Positions 54,661 through 63,121 of a stretch of 64,000 nucleotides of DNA are shown piece by piece. Position 1 is the first letter of the stretch. Each line of letters starts with the position of its first letter. A program made the position numbers and the translations under genes. The notes below the pieces were generated by a model, which did no database searches, was not told where the DNA came from, and worked only from the letters and a program-made list of their open reading frames with translations. This stretch comes from CAWDMN01 sp963803155 (GTDB lineage Bacteria > Acidobacteriota > Terriglobia > Versatilivoradales > Versatilivoraceae). Location of the stretch: contig CAWDMN010000026.1 in assembly GCA_963803155.1 (NCBI GenBank), positions 1 to 64,000 of the forward strand. Direction: 5' to 3'.

Positions 54661-56490
54661 TTATAATAACCTTGAGGCTTCTTTGATAGCGGCCTCCACT
54701 TCTTCGGCACCCACCATGCCCCCTCTCCGATTCTGCTCTCGAGCTATTTCCCGCCAGCGGCGGAACATGCCCAACAGAACGATACTCATCAAAACCATGA
54801 TAATGGCGGAAAGCGCAACGAGAAGATATTTCCCGTTGGGGAGGTAATTCCCGGTAATATTCAAACATCCGGCCCAATAAGTGATCCCCACCATAAAGAC
54901 TCCGGGCACTGCCGTCATCCAGGCATAGCGAGTCTTCCCCAGCTGGATGATGATTAATGTCCCGAGGATGAGTCCCGTGGCGGCCAGCAATTGGTTGCTG
55001 ACTCCAAACAAAGGCCAGATCGTCGTAATGTCCCCCGTATAGACCAGATATCCCCATAAAAAAGTAAAAAACGCGCTAGTGACGAGAATGCCGGGAATCC
55101 ATTTTTTCTCCAAAAACCGCGGAAAGAACCACCCCAGCATTTCCTGTAAGAAAAAGCGCCCCACCCTGGTTCCCGTATCGACTGAAGTCAGGATGAAGAG
55201 AGCTTCAAACATGATGGCGAAATGATACCAATAAGACATCAAGCCTTTCATAAAAGGAATTGAAGAAAAAAGGAAAGCCATTCCCACGGCCAGGGAGACG
55301 GCCCCTCCGGCGCGTCCCTGTAACTGCTCGCCCACCGCTTGCGATAATTCGGGCAGATGGACTGGAACCATGGAGAGTTTTTGATAAACCTCCGCCGGAA
55401 CATTGATTGCAAAATAATCCGCGGGAGCCAATACACAAGCAGCCACCAGCGCCATGAGCGCCACCAGTCCCTCCACCAACATGGCGCCATATCCCACGAA
55501 CAAAATGTCCCGCTCGTTTCCGATCATTTTGGGTGTGGTTCCCGTCCCGATGATGGCATGAAAGCCGGAGAGGGCGCCGCAGGCAATAGTGATAAAGATA
55601 AAGGGATAGACCGGCCCCGGTATGATGGGGCCGCCGCCATGAATGAAGGAAGTGACCGGCGCCATCAGGAAATCCGGGCGCACCCAGAAGATTCCAATCA
55701 CCAACATTCCAATAGTACCCAACTTTAAAAAAGATGAGAGGTAGTCGCGCGGACACAGTAACAGCCACACCGGCAAAATCGACGCCAGAAAACCATAAGT
55801 TGGAATAATGAGCGCGATCTGGTGACGCGATAGATTGAACAGCGGGCCCAGGGTGGGATGAGCCGCGACATAAGGGCCGGCCAGGACGGCCAGTGTCAGT
55901 AAGAAGACTCCGATCAGACTTGCGCCCAACACGTCCCCTTTCCGCCAGACATGAAGATAAATCCCCATCAAAAAAGCGATGGGCATGGTGCTGAAGACCA
56001 TGAAGGTGCCCCAGGGACTGGCGGCCATCGCATTCACCACGGCGATGGAGAGCCCCGCCAGGGTGAGAATTAAAATACACAACACCGCGATGGAGGCAAC
56101 GAAGCCCGTGGTTCGGCCCACTTCGGCTTCAGCAATCTTGGAGAGGCTTCGCCCTTGATGGCGAACTGAGGCGAACAGGACTACCATATCGTGCACCGCG
56201 CCGGCCAGGACCGAGCCAATAATGATCCACAAAGCCCCGGGCAAATAACCGAACTGGGCCGCCAGCACCGGACCTAGCAGCGGACCGGCGGCGGCAATGG
56301 CGGCAAAATGATGTCCGAAGAGGACATATTTATCGGTTTTCACATAATCGTGCCCATCGGCCAGAGTCAGTGCAGGTGTGGCGCGAGATGAATCCAGATT
56401 TAAAACACGATTGGCAATAAACAGCCCATAAAAGCGATATGCTAAGGCAAAAAAGCAGAGGGCGATGATGACTAACGTCGATGCATTCAT
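54661..56490 (-). CDS. cstA: Carbon starvation protein CstA-family transporter
   Basis: A 609-residue inner-membrane protein with about 16 hydrophobic helices. Family landmarks are ANRVLNLDSSRATPALTLAD, DYVKTDKYVLFGHHFAAIAA, AGPLLGPVLAAQFGYLPG and later CGALSGFHAIIGTGTTPKMI. CstA-type proteins take up pyruvate or peptides. ATG 56490 is chosen because GAGGAG precedes it; an in-frame ATG at 56556 has none. No regulator of the BtsSR type is adjacent. Confidence 0.93.
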   Translation of the reverse strand: MNASTLVIIALCFFALAYRFYGLFIANRVLNLDSSRATPALTLADGHDYVKTDKYVLFGHHFAAIAAAGPLLGPVLAAQFGYLPGALWIIIGSVLAGAVHDMVVLFASVRHQGRSLSKIAEAEVGRTTGFVASIAVLCILILTLAGLSIAVVNAMAASPWGTFMVFSTMPIAFLMGIYLHVWRKGDVLGASLIGVFLLTLAVLAGPYVAAHPTLGPLFNLSRHQIALIIPTYGFLASILPVWLLLCPRDYLSSFLKLGTIGMLVIGIFWVRPDFLMAPVTSFIHGGGPIIPGPVYPFIFITIACGALSGFHAIIGTGTTPKMIGNERDILFVGYGAMLVEGLVALMALVAACVLAPADYFAINVPAEVYQKLSMVPVHLPELSQAVGEQLQGRAGGAVSLAVGMAFLFSSIPFMKGLMSYWYHFAIMFEALFILTSVDTGTRVGRFFLQEMLGWFFPRFLEKKWIPGILVTSAFFTFLWGYLVYTGDITTIWPLFGVSNQLLAATGLILGTLIIIQLGKTRYAWMTAVPGVFMVGITYWAGCLNITGNYLPNGKYLLVALSAIIMVLMSIVLLGMFRRWREIAREQNRRGGMVGAEEVEAAIKEASRLL

Positions 56491-56628
56491 CCGCGACTCC
56501 TCAAGTCGATTGGGCAAATTCCCCGCGCGGAAGGAGCGTTCCAGCCAATGGAACACTCCCGGAATTGGTCTTCAATACTGCCTCGAGTGCCAACAAGCAG
56601 GAAAACCATTGAGGCAAAGTAAAGTTTA

Positions 56629-56661
56629 AATCGGATAGGATCGAAATGCAAAATATCGAGG
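56629..56661 (+). repeat. 33-bp direct repeat, left copy
   Basis: Begins AATCGGATAGGATCGAAA and ends AAATATCGAGG. It recurs in the same orientation at 63249-63281 with one mismatch (T for A at the 19th base). The two copies bracket the four-gene operon 56877-63121. Confidence 0.85.
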
Positions 56662-56876
56662 TGTCGTAGAGAGGGCTGATCAAACAATCGATGGAATTAA
56701 TTCGAGCCCAATAGGCTATCGCTCATAAATCAAATTGCTTAGCCCCGTCCGCGATTATGGCCAATTTTGATTATGAAAAACGGAGATTTCTTGGACGGCT
56801 TTTGATAGGATCAGGCGAGAAGAGACAATGTCACGCCTTTTAAAAGGGATGGGATCAAGTATTTCAGGAGGGTTCA

Positions 56877-58352
56877 ATGGGACGCGTGGTGCTGTTCAAT
56901 CCTGCCCACAAGTTTGGAGGCCCTGTTCAACCCCGCATCGAACTCCCATTGAATTTACTAACCGTGGCCACTCCGCTGGACCGGGCAGGCTACACGGTAA
57001 AGATCGTTGACCAGCGAGTGCAACTGAATTGGCGGGAGATCTTGGAGGAGGAACTCCGCCATGGACTCATCTGCGTGGGCATTTCCTCGATGACCGGCCC
57101 TCAGATTCGGAATGCCCTTGATGTATCGCGCCTGGTGCGGCAACGCGGGAATACGCCAGTGGTTTGGGGAGGCGTTCACCCTACTCTGCTGCCAGAGCAG
57201 ACTCTTGCCCACCCGGACATTGACATAGTGGTCCAGGGGGAGGGAGAGGAGACCTTTGCCGAACTGGTTCGGGCATTAGAAGAGGGGACTCCGCTGGAAC
57301 AAGTGTGCGGGATCTGGTTTAAACAGGGGGGAAAAATCTTCACCACTGGCCCCAGGCCGGCGATCGATCTGAATAAACAATCCCCGCTCTCCTACCATCT
57401 TGTAGACTTAAAACCTTACCTGCTCCAAATCGGCAAGAGGAAACACATCACCATCGAGACCAGCCGGGGGTGCAATTTTAAATGCCGATACTGCTGGGAA
57501 ACTTCTGTCTATCACAGCCGCTGGAGGGGCGTATCCGCCGAGGAGGTATTGCGGCGGATTAAGCTTCTCGTGAAGGATTATGGAATCCAAGGTTTTCTCT
57601 TTTGCGATGACAACTTCTTCGTAGACAAAGAGCGGGCAATCGAAATATTCCGCAGGCTGAAGGCAGAAGTTCCAGGGGTCACGATCTCCAAACTTGATGG
57701 TCATCTTTCTGTGCTGGTTCGGCTGACGGACGAGGAATTGGAGGTACTCCATGACGGGGGCTGTCAGCGATTGATGATGGGGATTGAATCGGGATCTGCG
57801 AGAATCTTAAAGCTACTGAACAAGGAACAGGATTTGAATGAGCTGCTCCACTTCAATCGGCGCCTGGCCTCCTTCGGCATCTCACCACACTATTTCTTTA
57901 TGATAGCTTACCCTACGGAGGAATTGGAGGATCTGGCAAAAACGGTAGAGCTCTTCCTGCGGCTGTCCAAAGAAAACCCAGCAGCCAACCCCCGTCTCAA
58001 TATCTTTACTCCTTTTCCAGGCACAGGTCTTTTCGATATTGCCATCCGGCAGGGATTCGTTAAGCCTAATCGGCTGGAAGATTGGGTTTCCTTCAATTTT
58101 CGAACGATCAATCAAAATGCTTTTTATCTTTCCAAGCAGCGGAAAAGGCTGCTTTGCATGTTGCATTTCGCCTCTGCGTTAGCTCTGCGGAACAATTTTA
58201 TCTCTCCCTACAAGAAAACACACTGGTTGGTTCGTCTGGTGGCTGCCCTCTATTACCCTGCGGCACGCCTTAGAATACGATATCTGTTCGATCGATTCCC
58301 GCTGGAAATCACTCTCGCGGAGTGGCTCCGAGTCTATCCTCGACAGGAGTGA
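56877..58352 (+). CDS. B12-binding radical SAM protein
   Basis: A 491-residue protein. The N-terminal part (about 1-150) is a cobalamin-binding Rossmann domain (ICVGISSMTGPQIRNAL, then VWGGVHPTLLPEQTL and DIVVQGEGEETF). The radical SAM core has SRGCNFKCRYC, with the 4Fe-4S cysteines 199, 203 and 206, and GIESGSARILKLLNKEQ. It resembles the class B/B12-binding enzymes that methylate or rearrange unactivated carbons or phosphinates. AGGAGGGT precedes the ATG. It is the first gene of a four-gene operon, with the ligase gene 8 nt downstream. Substrate unknown. Confidence 0.9.
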   Translation: MGRVVLFNPAHKFGGPVQPRIELPLNLLTVATPLDRAGYTVKIVDQRVQLNWREILEEELRHGLICVGISSMTGPQIRNALDVSRLVRQRGNTPVVWGGVHPTLLPEQTLAHPDIDIVVQGEGEETFAELVRALEEGTPLEQVCGIWFKQGGKIFTTGPRPAIDLNKQSPLSYHLVDLKPYLLQIGKRKHITIETSRGCNFKCRYCWETSVYHSRWRGVSAEEVLRRIKLLVKDYGIQGFLFCDDNFFVDKERAIEIFRRLKAEVPGVTISKLDGHLSVLVRLTDEELEVLHDGGCQRLMMGIESGSARILKLLNKEQDLNELLHFNRRLASFGISPHYFFMIAYPTEELEDLAKTVELFLRLSKENPAANPRLNIFTPFPGTGLFDIAIRQGFVKPNRLEDWVSFNFRTINQNAFYLSKQRKRLLCMLHFASALALRNNFISPYKKTHWLVRLVAALYYPAARLRIRYLFDRFPLEITLAEWLRVYPRQE

Positions 58353-58360
58353 AAACCACA

Positions 58361-59980
58361 ATGCAAGGATCATCCGACCTGCTCATCAACCGGTTCAAGG
58401 AGTTTTGGCTGGGGTTGCGCTTCGTGGCCGGAGTTTTTCCTTATCTCCGCTATTCGCTGACGGGCGAGGCCGCAGCCCGTGAAGTGCAATGGCGCTTCAG
58501 GAACCGGGACGCGTTGTTCCTGAAATGCCTGAGAAATTGTATTTTCTCGAGTCCCGGCAACCCCTACCACATATTATTGAGCCAGGCAGGTTGCAAGGAG
58601 GGCGATCTGCAGCATCTAGTCCGAACTCAGGGAGTGGAAGGCGCGCTCCAGACGCTCTATCGGAGCGGGGTTTATCTCACCGTCGATGAATTCAAAGGGC
58701 GCACTCCCATTGTCCGGGGCAATCTAACTTTCTCGGCCTTGCCGGTTTATTTCCAAAAGTCGGCTCCTGCTGCGCGGTTGGGGATCCGCACCAGCGGTAG
58801 CCGGAGCAGTGGGAGCTGTACGCCGGTAGATTTCGCTTACATTCAGAGCCGGACGGCCAACCTCTTGCTTGACCTTACGGCTCGAGGTGGTTTGGACTGG
58901 CAACACGCCATCTGGGGAATTCCAGGCGGGTCAGCGATGGTCCACCTGCTGGAGTACAGCGGGATTGGTGCCCGTCCCGTCCGCTGGTTCTCACATGTGA
59001 ATCCGGCCTCCTCGGATTTGGCTTTGCGGTACCGCTGGAGTGCGCGGGCGCTCCGCGTGACCAGCCTCCTCGCCAACCGTCCTCTGCCCCAGATCCAATA
59101 CGCTACGGTTGAAGATCCATCTCCAATCCTGGAGTGGACGACACAGGTCCGCCGCGGGGGTGGGATCCCCCATTTGTTAACGTACACTAGCCCGGCGGTC
59201 CGGCTCTGTCAGGCTGCAGCCCAGTCCGGGATCAACCTTTCTGGATTGCAAATGACCTTGATGGGAGAGCCAATCACCGCTTTGCGCCTGGAAATTATTC
59301 ATCGTTCGGGGGCAGGCGCGGTCCCCCGTTATGGCAGCACGGAGTCCGGATCAATCGGGTATGGTTGCCTCCAAGCCGAGGCCCCAGACGATGTCCATTT
59401 CCTGAGCGACCGCCTGGCTTTGATACAGGCGGAAGGTGAGAACAGTTGCCCCGCTGAGAGCTTGCTCGTGACCACCCTGCTTCCCGCAGCTCCCATTGCC
59501 TTGCTCAATGTTTCTTTGGGAGATCGGGCAGATTTGACCGAGCGTAATTGCGGCTGTCCATTGCAATCCTACGGATGGGTCCGCCATATCCAAAATGTTC
59601 GCAGTTTCGAAAAGCTCACCCTGGGGGGCGTGAATTTCCTCAGCACAGACATCTCCCGGATCATGGATGAATTTCTCCCCCGGCGGTTTGGCGGCGAACC
59701 AACACATTATCAGTTGGTCGAAGAGGAAGGTCCGGATGGCCGCCCCCGCTTGCGCCTTTTGATTCACCCGGCTGTGGGAAAGGTGGATTCACATGAAGTG
59801 ACCGAGGCTTTTCTCCAAGCTATTAGCCGGGGGCATGGCGTCGAACGAATGATGGGGACAGTCTGGCGAAATGCCGGGGTGATTGAGGTGGAACGGAAAG
59901 TGCCGGTGACGACTGACTCGGGCAAGATTCACCACTTTCTTGCCGTTACTACTCGAAAGGAAAAAAACTCGCATGTCTGA
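58361..59980 (+). CDS. PaaK/CapK/LuxE-like adenylate-forming enzyme
   Basis: A 539-residue member of the acyl-adenylate superfamily. The phosphate loop is TSGSRSSG (from residue 144), the A5-type motif RYGSTESGSIGYG lies near 325, an Asp/Arg core is in LGDRADLTERNCGC, and a C-terminal TDSGKIHHF element resembles the K-containing A10 motif. This is closer to phenylacetate-CoA ligase-like or LuxE-like proteins than to classical acyl-CoA synthetases. It likely activates a carboxylate with ATP. It overlaps the next gene by 8 nt. ATG 58361 is preferred over 58322 because an AGGAG site precedes it. Confidence 0.82.
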   Translation: MQGSSDLLINRFKEFWLGLRFVAGVFPYLRYSLTGEAAAREVQWRFRNRDALFLKCLRNCIFSSPGNPYHILLSQAGCKEGDLQHLVRTQGVEGALQTLYRSGVYLTVDEFKGRTPIVRGNLTFSALPVYFQKSAPAARLGIRTSGSRSSGSCTPVDFAYIQSRTANLLLDLTARGGLDWQHAIWGIPGGSAMVHLLEYSGIGARPVRWFSHVNPASSDLALRYRWSARALRVTSLLANRPLPQIQYATVEDPSPILEWTTQVRRGGGIPHLLTYTSPAVRLCQAAAQSGINLSGLQMTLMGEPITALRLEIIHRSGAGAVPRYGSTESGSIGYGCLQAEAPDDVHFLSDRLALIQAEGENSCPAESLLVTTLLPAAPIALLNVSLGDRADLTERNCGCPLQSYGWVRHIQNVRSFEKLTLGGVNFLSTDISRIMDEFLPRRFGGEPTHYQLVEEEGPDGRPRLRLLIHPAVGKVDSHEVTEAFLQAISRGHGVERMMGTVWRNAGVIEVERKVPVTTDSGKIHHFLAVTTRKEKNSHV

Positions 59981-61103
59981 CTTCAGATCACTGTGCCAAA
60001 CAATTTCAGGCTGGAGGAGTCCCATTCCCTCAGGCGATTTCTTGATTGGGGTACTGAAGGGCGAAGGAATTGGTCCGGAAATTATTGAGCCAACTTTGCG
60101 AGTACTGGAAGCCGCCACCTTAGAAAAATCAATCCGGGTCCGGACCTGCTTCGGCAGCAGTATCGGCAAAGTGGCTCTCCAAGAAACCGGTTGCCCATTG
60201 ACGGAAGAAGTCAAAGGGTTTTGCCAGACCATCTTTCGGCAAAACGGAGCTATCCTCTGTGGTCCTGGGGGAGGTCGATTCGTTTATGAATTGCGTTCGC
60301 ATTTTGATCTCTTCTGCAAGATCATTCCAATCCGGCCATTGGTTAAAGCGGCCGACTTAGGGGTTCTTAAACCGGCGGCCTTGCTGGACGTTGATATTGT
60401 ATTGGTCCGGGAAAATATCGGAGGGATCTACATGGGGCAATGGGGGGAGGCGCGGCGGGGGGATCAAACTGTGGCCTCCCATGCTTTCGAGTACCGCACT
60501 GACCAGGTCGAACGAATCCTGCAAGTGGCTCTAGGATTGGCCCAAGCCCGGCGGGGCAAGCTGACGTTGGTGGTGAAAACCGAAGGCATACCCACCATCA
60601 GCCGCCTTTGGATGAACAGCCTCGAAGAGATTGCCCGCGGGACTGGGATACACACCGAGATCCTCGAAGCGGATAATGCTGCTTTTCAGCTGATCAACGC
60701 TGCCCGGAATTTTGACGTAATCGTCACTTCCAACCTGCTGGGAGATATTCTGGGGGATCTCGGCGCACTGCTTCTAGGTTCCCGCGGAATGAGCTTCTCC
60801 GGAAATTTTGGCCCAGATTACCGGGCGGTGTACCAGACTGCTCATGGTGCCGCATACAACCTGACCGGGCTAAACTCCGCGAATCCCGTCGGCCAGATCC
60901 TCTCTCTCGCCATGTTGCTGCGGTTTAATTTCGGGTTGATAGATTTGGCCGAAAGGATTGAAGCTGCCGTGAAACGTACACTGGAGGCGGGGTGGAGGAC
61001 GACGGATATTGCCTCGCCCGGATGCATGCGAGTGGGAACACGGGAGTTGGGGGATCGTATTGCCGATGCAGTGCGTGCCCTGAACTTGGAGGCAGTATCA
61101 TGA
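59973..61103 (+). CDS. Isocitrate/isopropylmalate dehydrogenase-like enzyme
   Basis: A 376-residue beta-decarboxylating dehydrogenase. It has GVLKGEGIGPEIIEPTLRVL at the N-terminus, LVRENIGGIYMGQWGEAR, the catalytic Lys in LVVKTEGIPTIS, and the metal Asp in VTSNLLGDILGDLGALLLGS. The nucleotide loop is HGAAYNLTGLNSANP. The loop sequence departs from typical IDH and IPMDH (HGSAPDIAGK), so the 2-hydroxyacid substrate may be new. The start at 59973 overlaps the ligase stop, and the last 4 nt (ATGA) overlap the next gene. Confidence 0.88.
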   Translation: MSDFRSLCQTISGWRSPIPSGDFLIGVLKGEGIGPEIIEPTLRVLEAATLEKSIRVRTCFGSSIGKVALQETGCPLTEEVKGFCQTIFRQNGAILCGPGGGRFVYELRSHFDLFCKIIPIRPLVKAADLGVLKPAALLDVDIVLVRENIGGIYMGQWGEARRGDQTVASHAFEYRTDQVERILQVALGLAQARRGKLTLVVKTEGIPTISRLWMNSLEEIARGTGIHTEILEADNAAFQLINAARNFDVIVTSNLLGDILGDLGALLLGSRGMSFSGNFGPDYRAVYQTAHGAAYNLTGLNSANPVGQILSLAMLLRFNFGLIDLAERIEAAVKRTLEAGWRTTDIASPGCMRVGTRELGDRIADAVRALNLEAVS

Positions 61104-63121
61104 GACCAGCCCTGCTCCTGGTTGATATTCAAAACGATTTTCTTCAAAGACCCGGATTGCGTCCCTCAGCGAATAATTTCGTCCGCCGGACTCAGCACTT
61201 GTTGAAGAATTGGAGAAGGCTTGAGTTGCCGGTAATCCATGTTCAGACCATAATCCGAGCAGATGGATCTGACCGGATGCCCCACTGGAAAGAACAAGGT
61301 GTCTGGTCCTGCGTGGAAGGAACAGCGGGCAGCCGCCCTCCCGTGGAATTGGAACCTCTTTCTACCGAGAAAATTTTTCGGAAACAATTTTACAGTGCCT
61401 TCGAAGGAGAGGAACTCTCTCTTTATCTGAAAGGACTGGCGGTGGATCACCTCACCATCGCCGGCTTATACCTGCACAGCTGCGTTCGTTCCACGGTTCT
61501 TGATGCATATGCGCGCGGTTACACTGTGTGGATTGCGAGTGAGGCCACCGCATCCATCGATCCGCTCCACGGCAAAGTCACCCGGAGTTTTCTTGCTAAA
61601 CGAGCCGCCTGTTTCCTCTCTTCAGCGGAGGTGTTACGGAGAAGCGTAATTCGGGAAGTGGCATCCTTCCAGCCCGGGGCGGAGGTTTTGCCCGCTGGGG
61701 TGTGTGGTGGAAAATGGATCGCCCCGTGCCGTCATGTTGTTTGGGAACAGCGGGATCCTACGGATTGGGAGAGAGTGCTGGCCAGGGTCGCGCTTGCAGA
61801 TCCGGAGGATATAGCCGAAGCGGTGGTCTCAGCACGCCAGGCTCAAAACAAATGGGCTGGATTCCCCGTCTCCTGCCGGGTTCAGATACTTGAAAGTTGG
61901 GCAAAACATCTGACGTTGCAGGAAAACGAGCTGGCTGTATCCATGGCAAAGGAGCTGGGGAAGCCTGTGGCATTGGCCCGGGATGAAGTGCGTTTCGCCG
62001 TGCGTTTGCTTCAGGCAACGGTGTCTCAGAACAAGGATCAAGATGACCGGAAATATCCCGCCGGTGAGGTTTATGCCCGCCATTCCGCCCGTGGTATCGT
62101 GGGTCTGGTCACTCCATGGAATAATCCAGTCGCCATCCCGGCTGGCAAGATCGGCCCAGCAACAGTCCATGGAAATGCAGTGATTTGGAAGCCGGCACTC
62201 CAGGCACCCCGGACCACACTCCTCCTGAGCCAAACGATTTCAAGGGCGGGGTTTCCAGATGGTCTGGTGAACCTATTGTACGGCGGGCCAGCCACAGTCC
62301 GAAATCTGGTCTCCCGGGATGAAATTTCCTTCATATCTTTTACCGGGTCCAGTGCCGCCGGCCGGGAGGTGGCGGCTCTTTGCGGTTGCCACGGAAAAAC
62401 CTTGCAGGCCGAATTGGGCGGTAACAATGCGGCAATTGTCTTTCCCGATGCGGATATCCAAAGCGCTGCCCGGGAACTGGCCTTCTCGGCTTTCGCCTTT
62501 GCTGGTCAGCGTTGCACTGCCACCCGGCGGTTCATCGTCCACGCAGAACGTGCGCAGGAGTTCCAGGACGCACTGGTGGCAGCCATCGAGTCCCTTCGAA
62601 TAGGACAACCGCTGGAAGAGCAGACGGACGTGGGGCCAGTCATCTCCAGGGAAAAACAAGAATCGCTTGAAGCAATCGTGCGGGCAGGGCTGGCCGGCGG
62701 CGCCCGGCTTGTTTGTGGCGGAAAGATTCCGGCCGGATGGGCCGCGGGATGCTGGTTTGAGCCAACCTTGCTCGAAGTGTCCAATCCTTCCCTTCCCGTG
62801 GTGCAGGAGGAAGCCTTCGGCCCCATCGCCGTATGGCAGACGGTGAGTAATCTCAATGAAGCCTTGCTGAGACTGAATGGTGTCCAGCAGGGATTAACGG
62901 CCAGTTTCTATTCGCAAGATCCCAAAGCTTGGAGTCTGTTCCTTGAGCAAGCGGAATGCGGAGTGCTCAAGCTCAATCAGCCTACAATGGGCGTAGATTC
63001 TTCGGCCCCTTTTGGCGGATGGAAGGCTTCGGGAATTGGTCCCCCCGAGCATGGTCCTGGGGACTTGGAGAGTTACACCCGGTGGCAGGCTGTTTATGCT
63101 CATCGCTGGAAGCAGGGTTAA
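61100..63121 (+). CDS. Isochorismatase-like hydrolase fused to aldehyde dehydrogenase
   Basis: A 673-residue two-domain protein. Residues 1-185 are an isochorismatase/cysteine hydrolase with the Asp9 (LLLVDIQNDF), Lys95 (IFRKQFYSAF) and Cys128 (GLYLHSCVRSTV) triad. Residues about 200-660 are an aldehyde dehydrogenase with GLVTPWNNPVAIPAGKIGP, the NAD loop FTGSSAAGREV, Glu438 (LQAELGGNNAAI) and Cys472 (FAGQRCTATRR). The 34-residue Glu-Cys spacing is standard. ATG 61100 is set by the family start, the GGAGG site and the 4-nt overlap. Both active sites look complete. Such a fusion suggests direct hand-over of an intermediate, such as hydrolysis of an amide or ester to an aldehyde precursor and its oxidation. 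Confidence 0.88.
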   Translation: MRPALLLVDIQNDFLQRPGLRPSANNFVRRTQHLLKNWRRLELPVIHVQTIIRADGSDRMPHWKEQGVWSCVEGTAGSRPPVELEPLSTEKIFRKQFYSAFEGEELSLYLKGLAVDHLTIAGLYLHSCVRSTVLDAYARGYTVWIASEATASIDPLHGKVTRSFLAKRAACFLSSAEVLRRSVIREVASFQPGAEVLPAGVCGGKWIAPCRHVVWEQRDPTDWERVLARVALADPEDIAEAVVSARQAQNKWAGFPVSCRVQILESWAKHLTLQENELAVSMAKELGKPVALARDEVRFAVRLLQATVSQNKDQDDRKYPAGEVYARHSARGIVGLVTPWNNPVAIPAGKIGPATVHGNAVIWKPALQAPRTTLLLSQTISRAGFPDGLVNLLYGGPATVRNLVSRDEISFISFTGSSAAGREVAALCGCHGKTLQAELGGNNAAIVFPDADIQSAARELAFSAFAFAGQRCTATRRFIVHAERAQEFQDALVAAIESLRIGQPLEEQTDVGPVISREKQESLEAIVRAGLAGGARLVCGGKIPAGWAAGCWFEPTLLEVSNPSLPVVQEEAFGPIAVWQTVSNLNEALLRLNGVQQGLTASFYSQDPKAWSLFLEQAECGVLKLNQPTMGVDSSAPFGGWKASGIGPPEHGPGDLESYTRWQAVYAHRWKQG

